The translations under genes were made by a program, and so were the position numbers. Below are positions 63,842-64,000 of a stretch of DNA of 64,000 nt, piece by piece (positions within the stretch are counted from its first letter, which is position 1; every line of letters starts with the position of its first letter). The stretch is from Eledone cirrhosa. Its lineage: Eukaryota; Mollusca; Cephalopoda; Octopoda; Eledonidae. The notes under the pieces are model-generated. The model was not told the origin of the DNA. It saw only the letters and a program-made list of their open reading frames with translations, and made no database searches. The stretch spans positions 361,029,573 to 361,093,572 of the forward strand of contig OZ024742.1 in NCBI GenBank assembly GCA_964016885.1, in the 5' to 3' direction.

Positions 63842-64000
63842 AGGTGGTTAATTGGCAGAGATATTAGAATGTCAGATAGAATTCTTTGTGATTTCTTTCC
63901 AGCTTGTTGCATTCTGAGTTCAACCCTACCAAGATCAGTTTTGTTTTTAATCTTTTGATGTTGATAAATAGAGTACCAGTCTAATACTGTGGTCAATTCT
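63842..64000 (+). mobile_element. SINE-B, degenerate, cut by the window end
   Basis: GTGGTTAATTGGCAGAGATA, TCTGAGTTCAACCCTACCAA (B box), TGTTGATAAATAGAGTACCA. Continues beyond the window. Confidence 0.65.

Overview
The window reads as gene-poor, repeat-dense nuclear DNA from a cephalopod, most likely an octopus. This rests on several tRNA-headed SINE families that I associate from memory with cephalopods, on RTE-type LINEs with (ATG)n 3' ends, on abundant (AT)n, (CA)n and (ATG)n microsatellites, and on an AT-rich background. No operons, bacterial signals, tRNA or rRNA genes, CRISPR arrays or convincing host exons were found. Almost everything recognisable is transposable-element sequence of different ages.

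Layout. 0-3 kb: inverted repeats and a frameshifted GIY-YIG nuclease relic of a Penelope-like element. 3-9 kb: SINEs, a LINE 3' end, a nearly intact 5'-truncated RTE copy (A), then a cluster of direct and inverted ~377-bp units, each carrying a hammerhead-ribozyme-like core (the strongest candidate for something special). 9-19 kb: old SINEs, a TA-flanked MITE, and long AT-rich stretches. 19-21 kb: decayed RTE copy D. 22-28 kb: diverged RTE lineages, minisatellites, a LINE 3' end with a 61-bp expansion, and a hAT-like element carrying a nested RTE fragment. 28-34 kb: A-B-A repeats with a zinc-finger tail, a relic with a restriction-like-endonuclease type C-terminus, and RTE copy C. 34-48 kb: nested SINEs, RTE tails, a large foldback. 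49-55 kb: two MITEs, two copies of a conserved retroelement coding block, and large minisatellites. 56-64 kb: a second nearly intact RTE copy (B, minus strand), an RTE-c copy, a jockey/CR1-like LINE fragment and more SINEs.

How the parts relate. Copies A and B differ by about seven residues over 541, so this RTE family moved recently. All RTE-a, -b and -c copies that reach the region carry a C4HC3 PHD-like finger between the reverse transcriptase and the C-terminal domain. SINE-A looks parasitic on these LINEs: its tRNA head and central block are joined to RTE-a 3' UTR sequence and end with the last ~50 bp of RTE-c. SINE-A and the RTEs mostly sit in (AT)n tracts, whereas SINE-B copies have ordinary 11-18 bp target-site duplications. 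Family names (SINE-A to E, RTE-a to f, LINE-J, LINE-Z, R1 to R6) are local labels. All calls come from reading by eye, without database searches.
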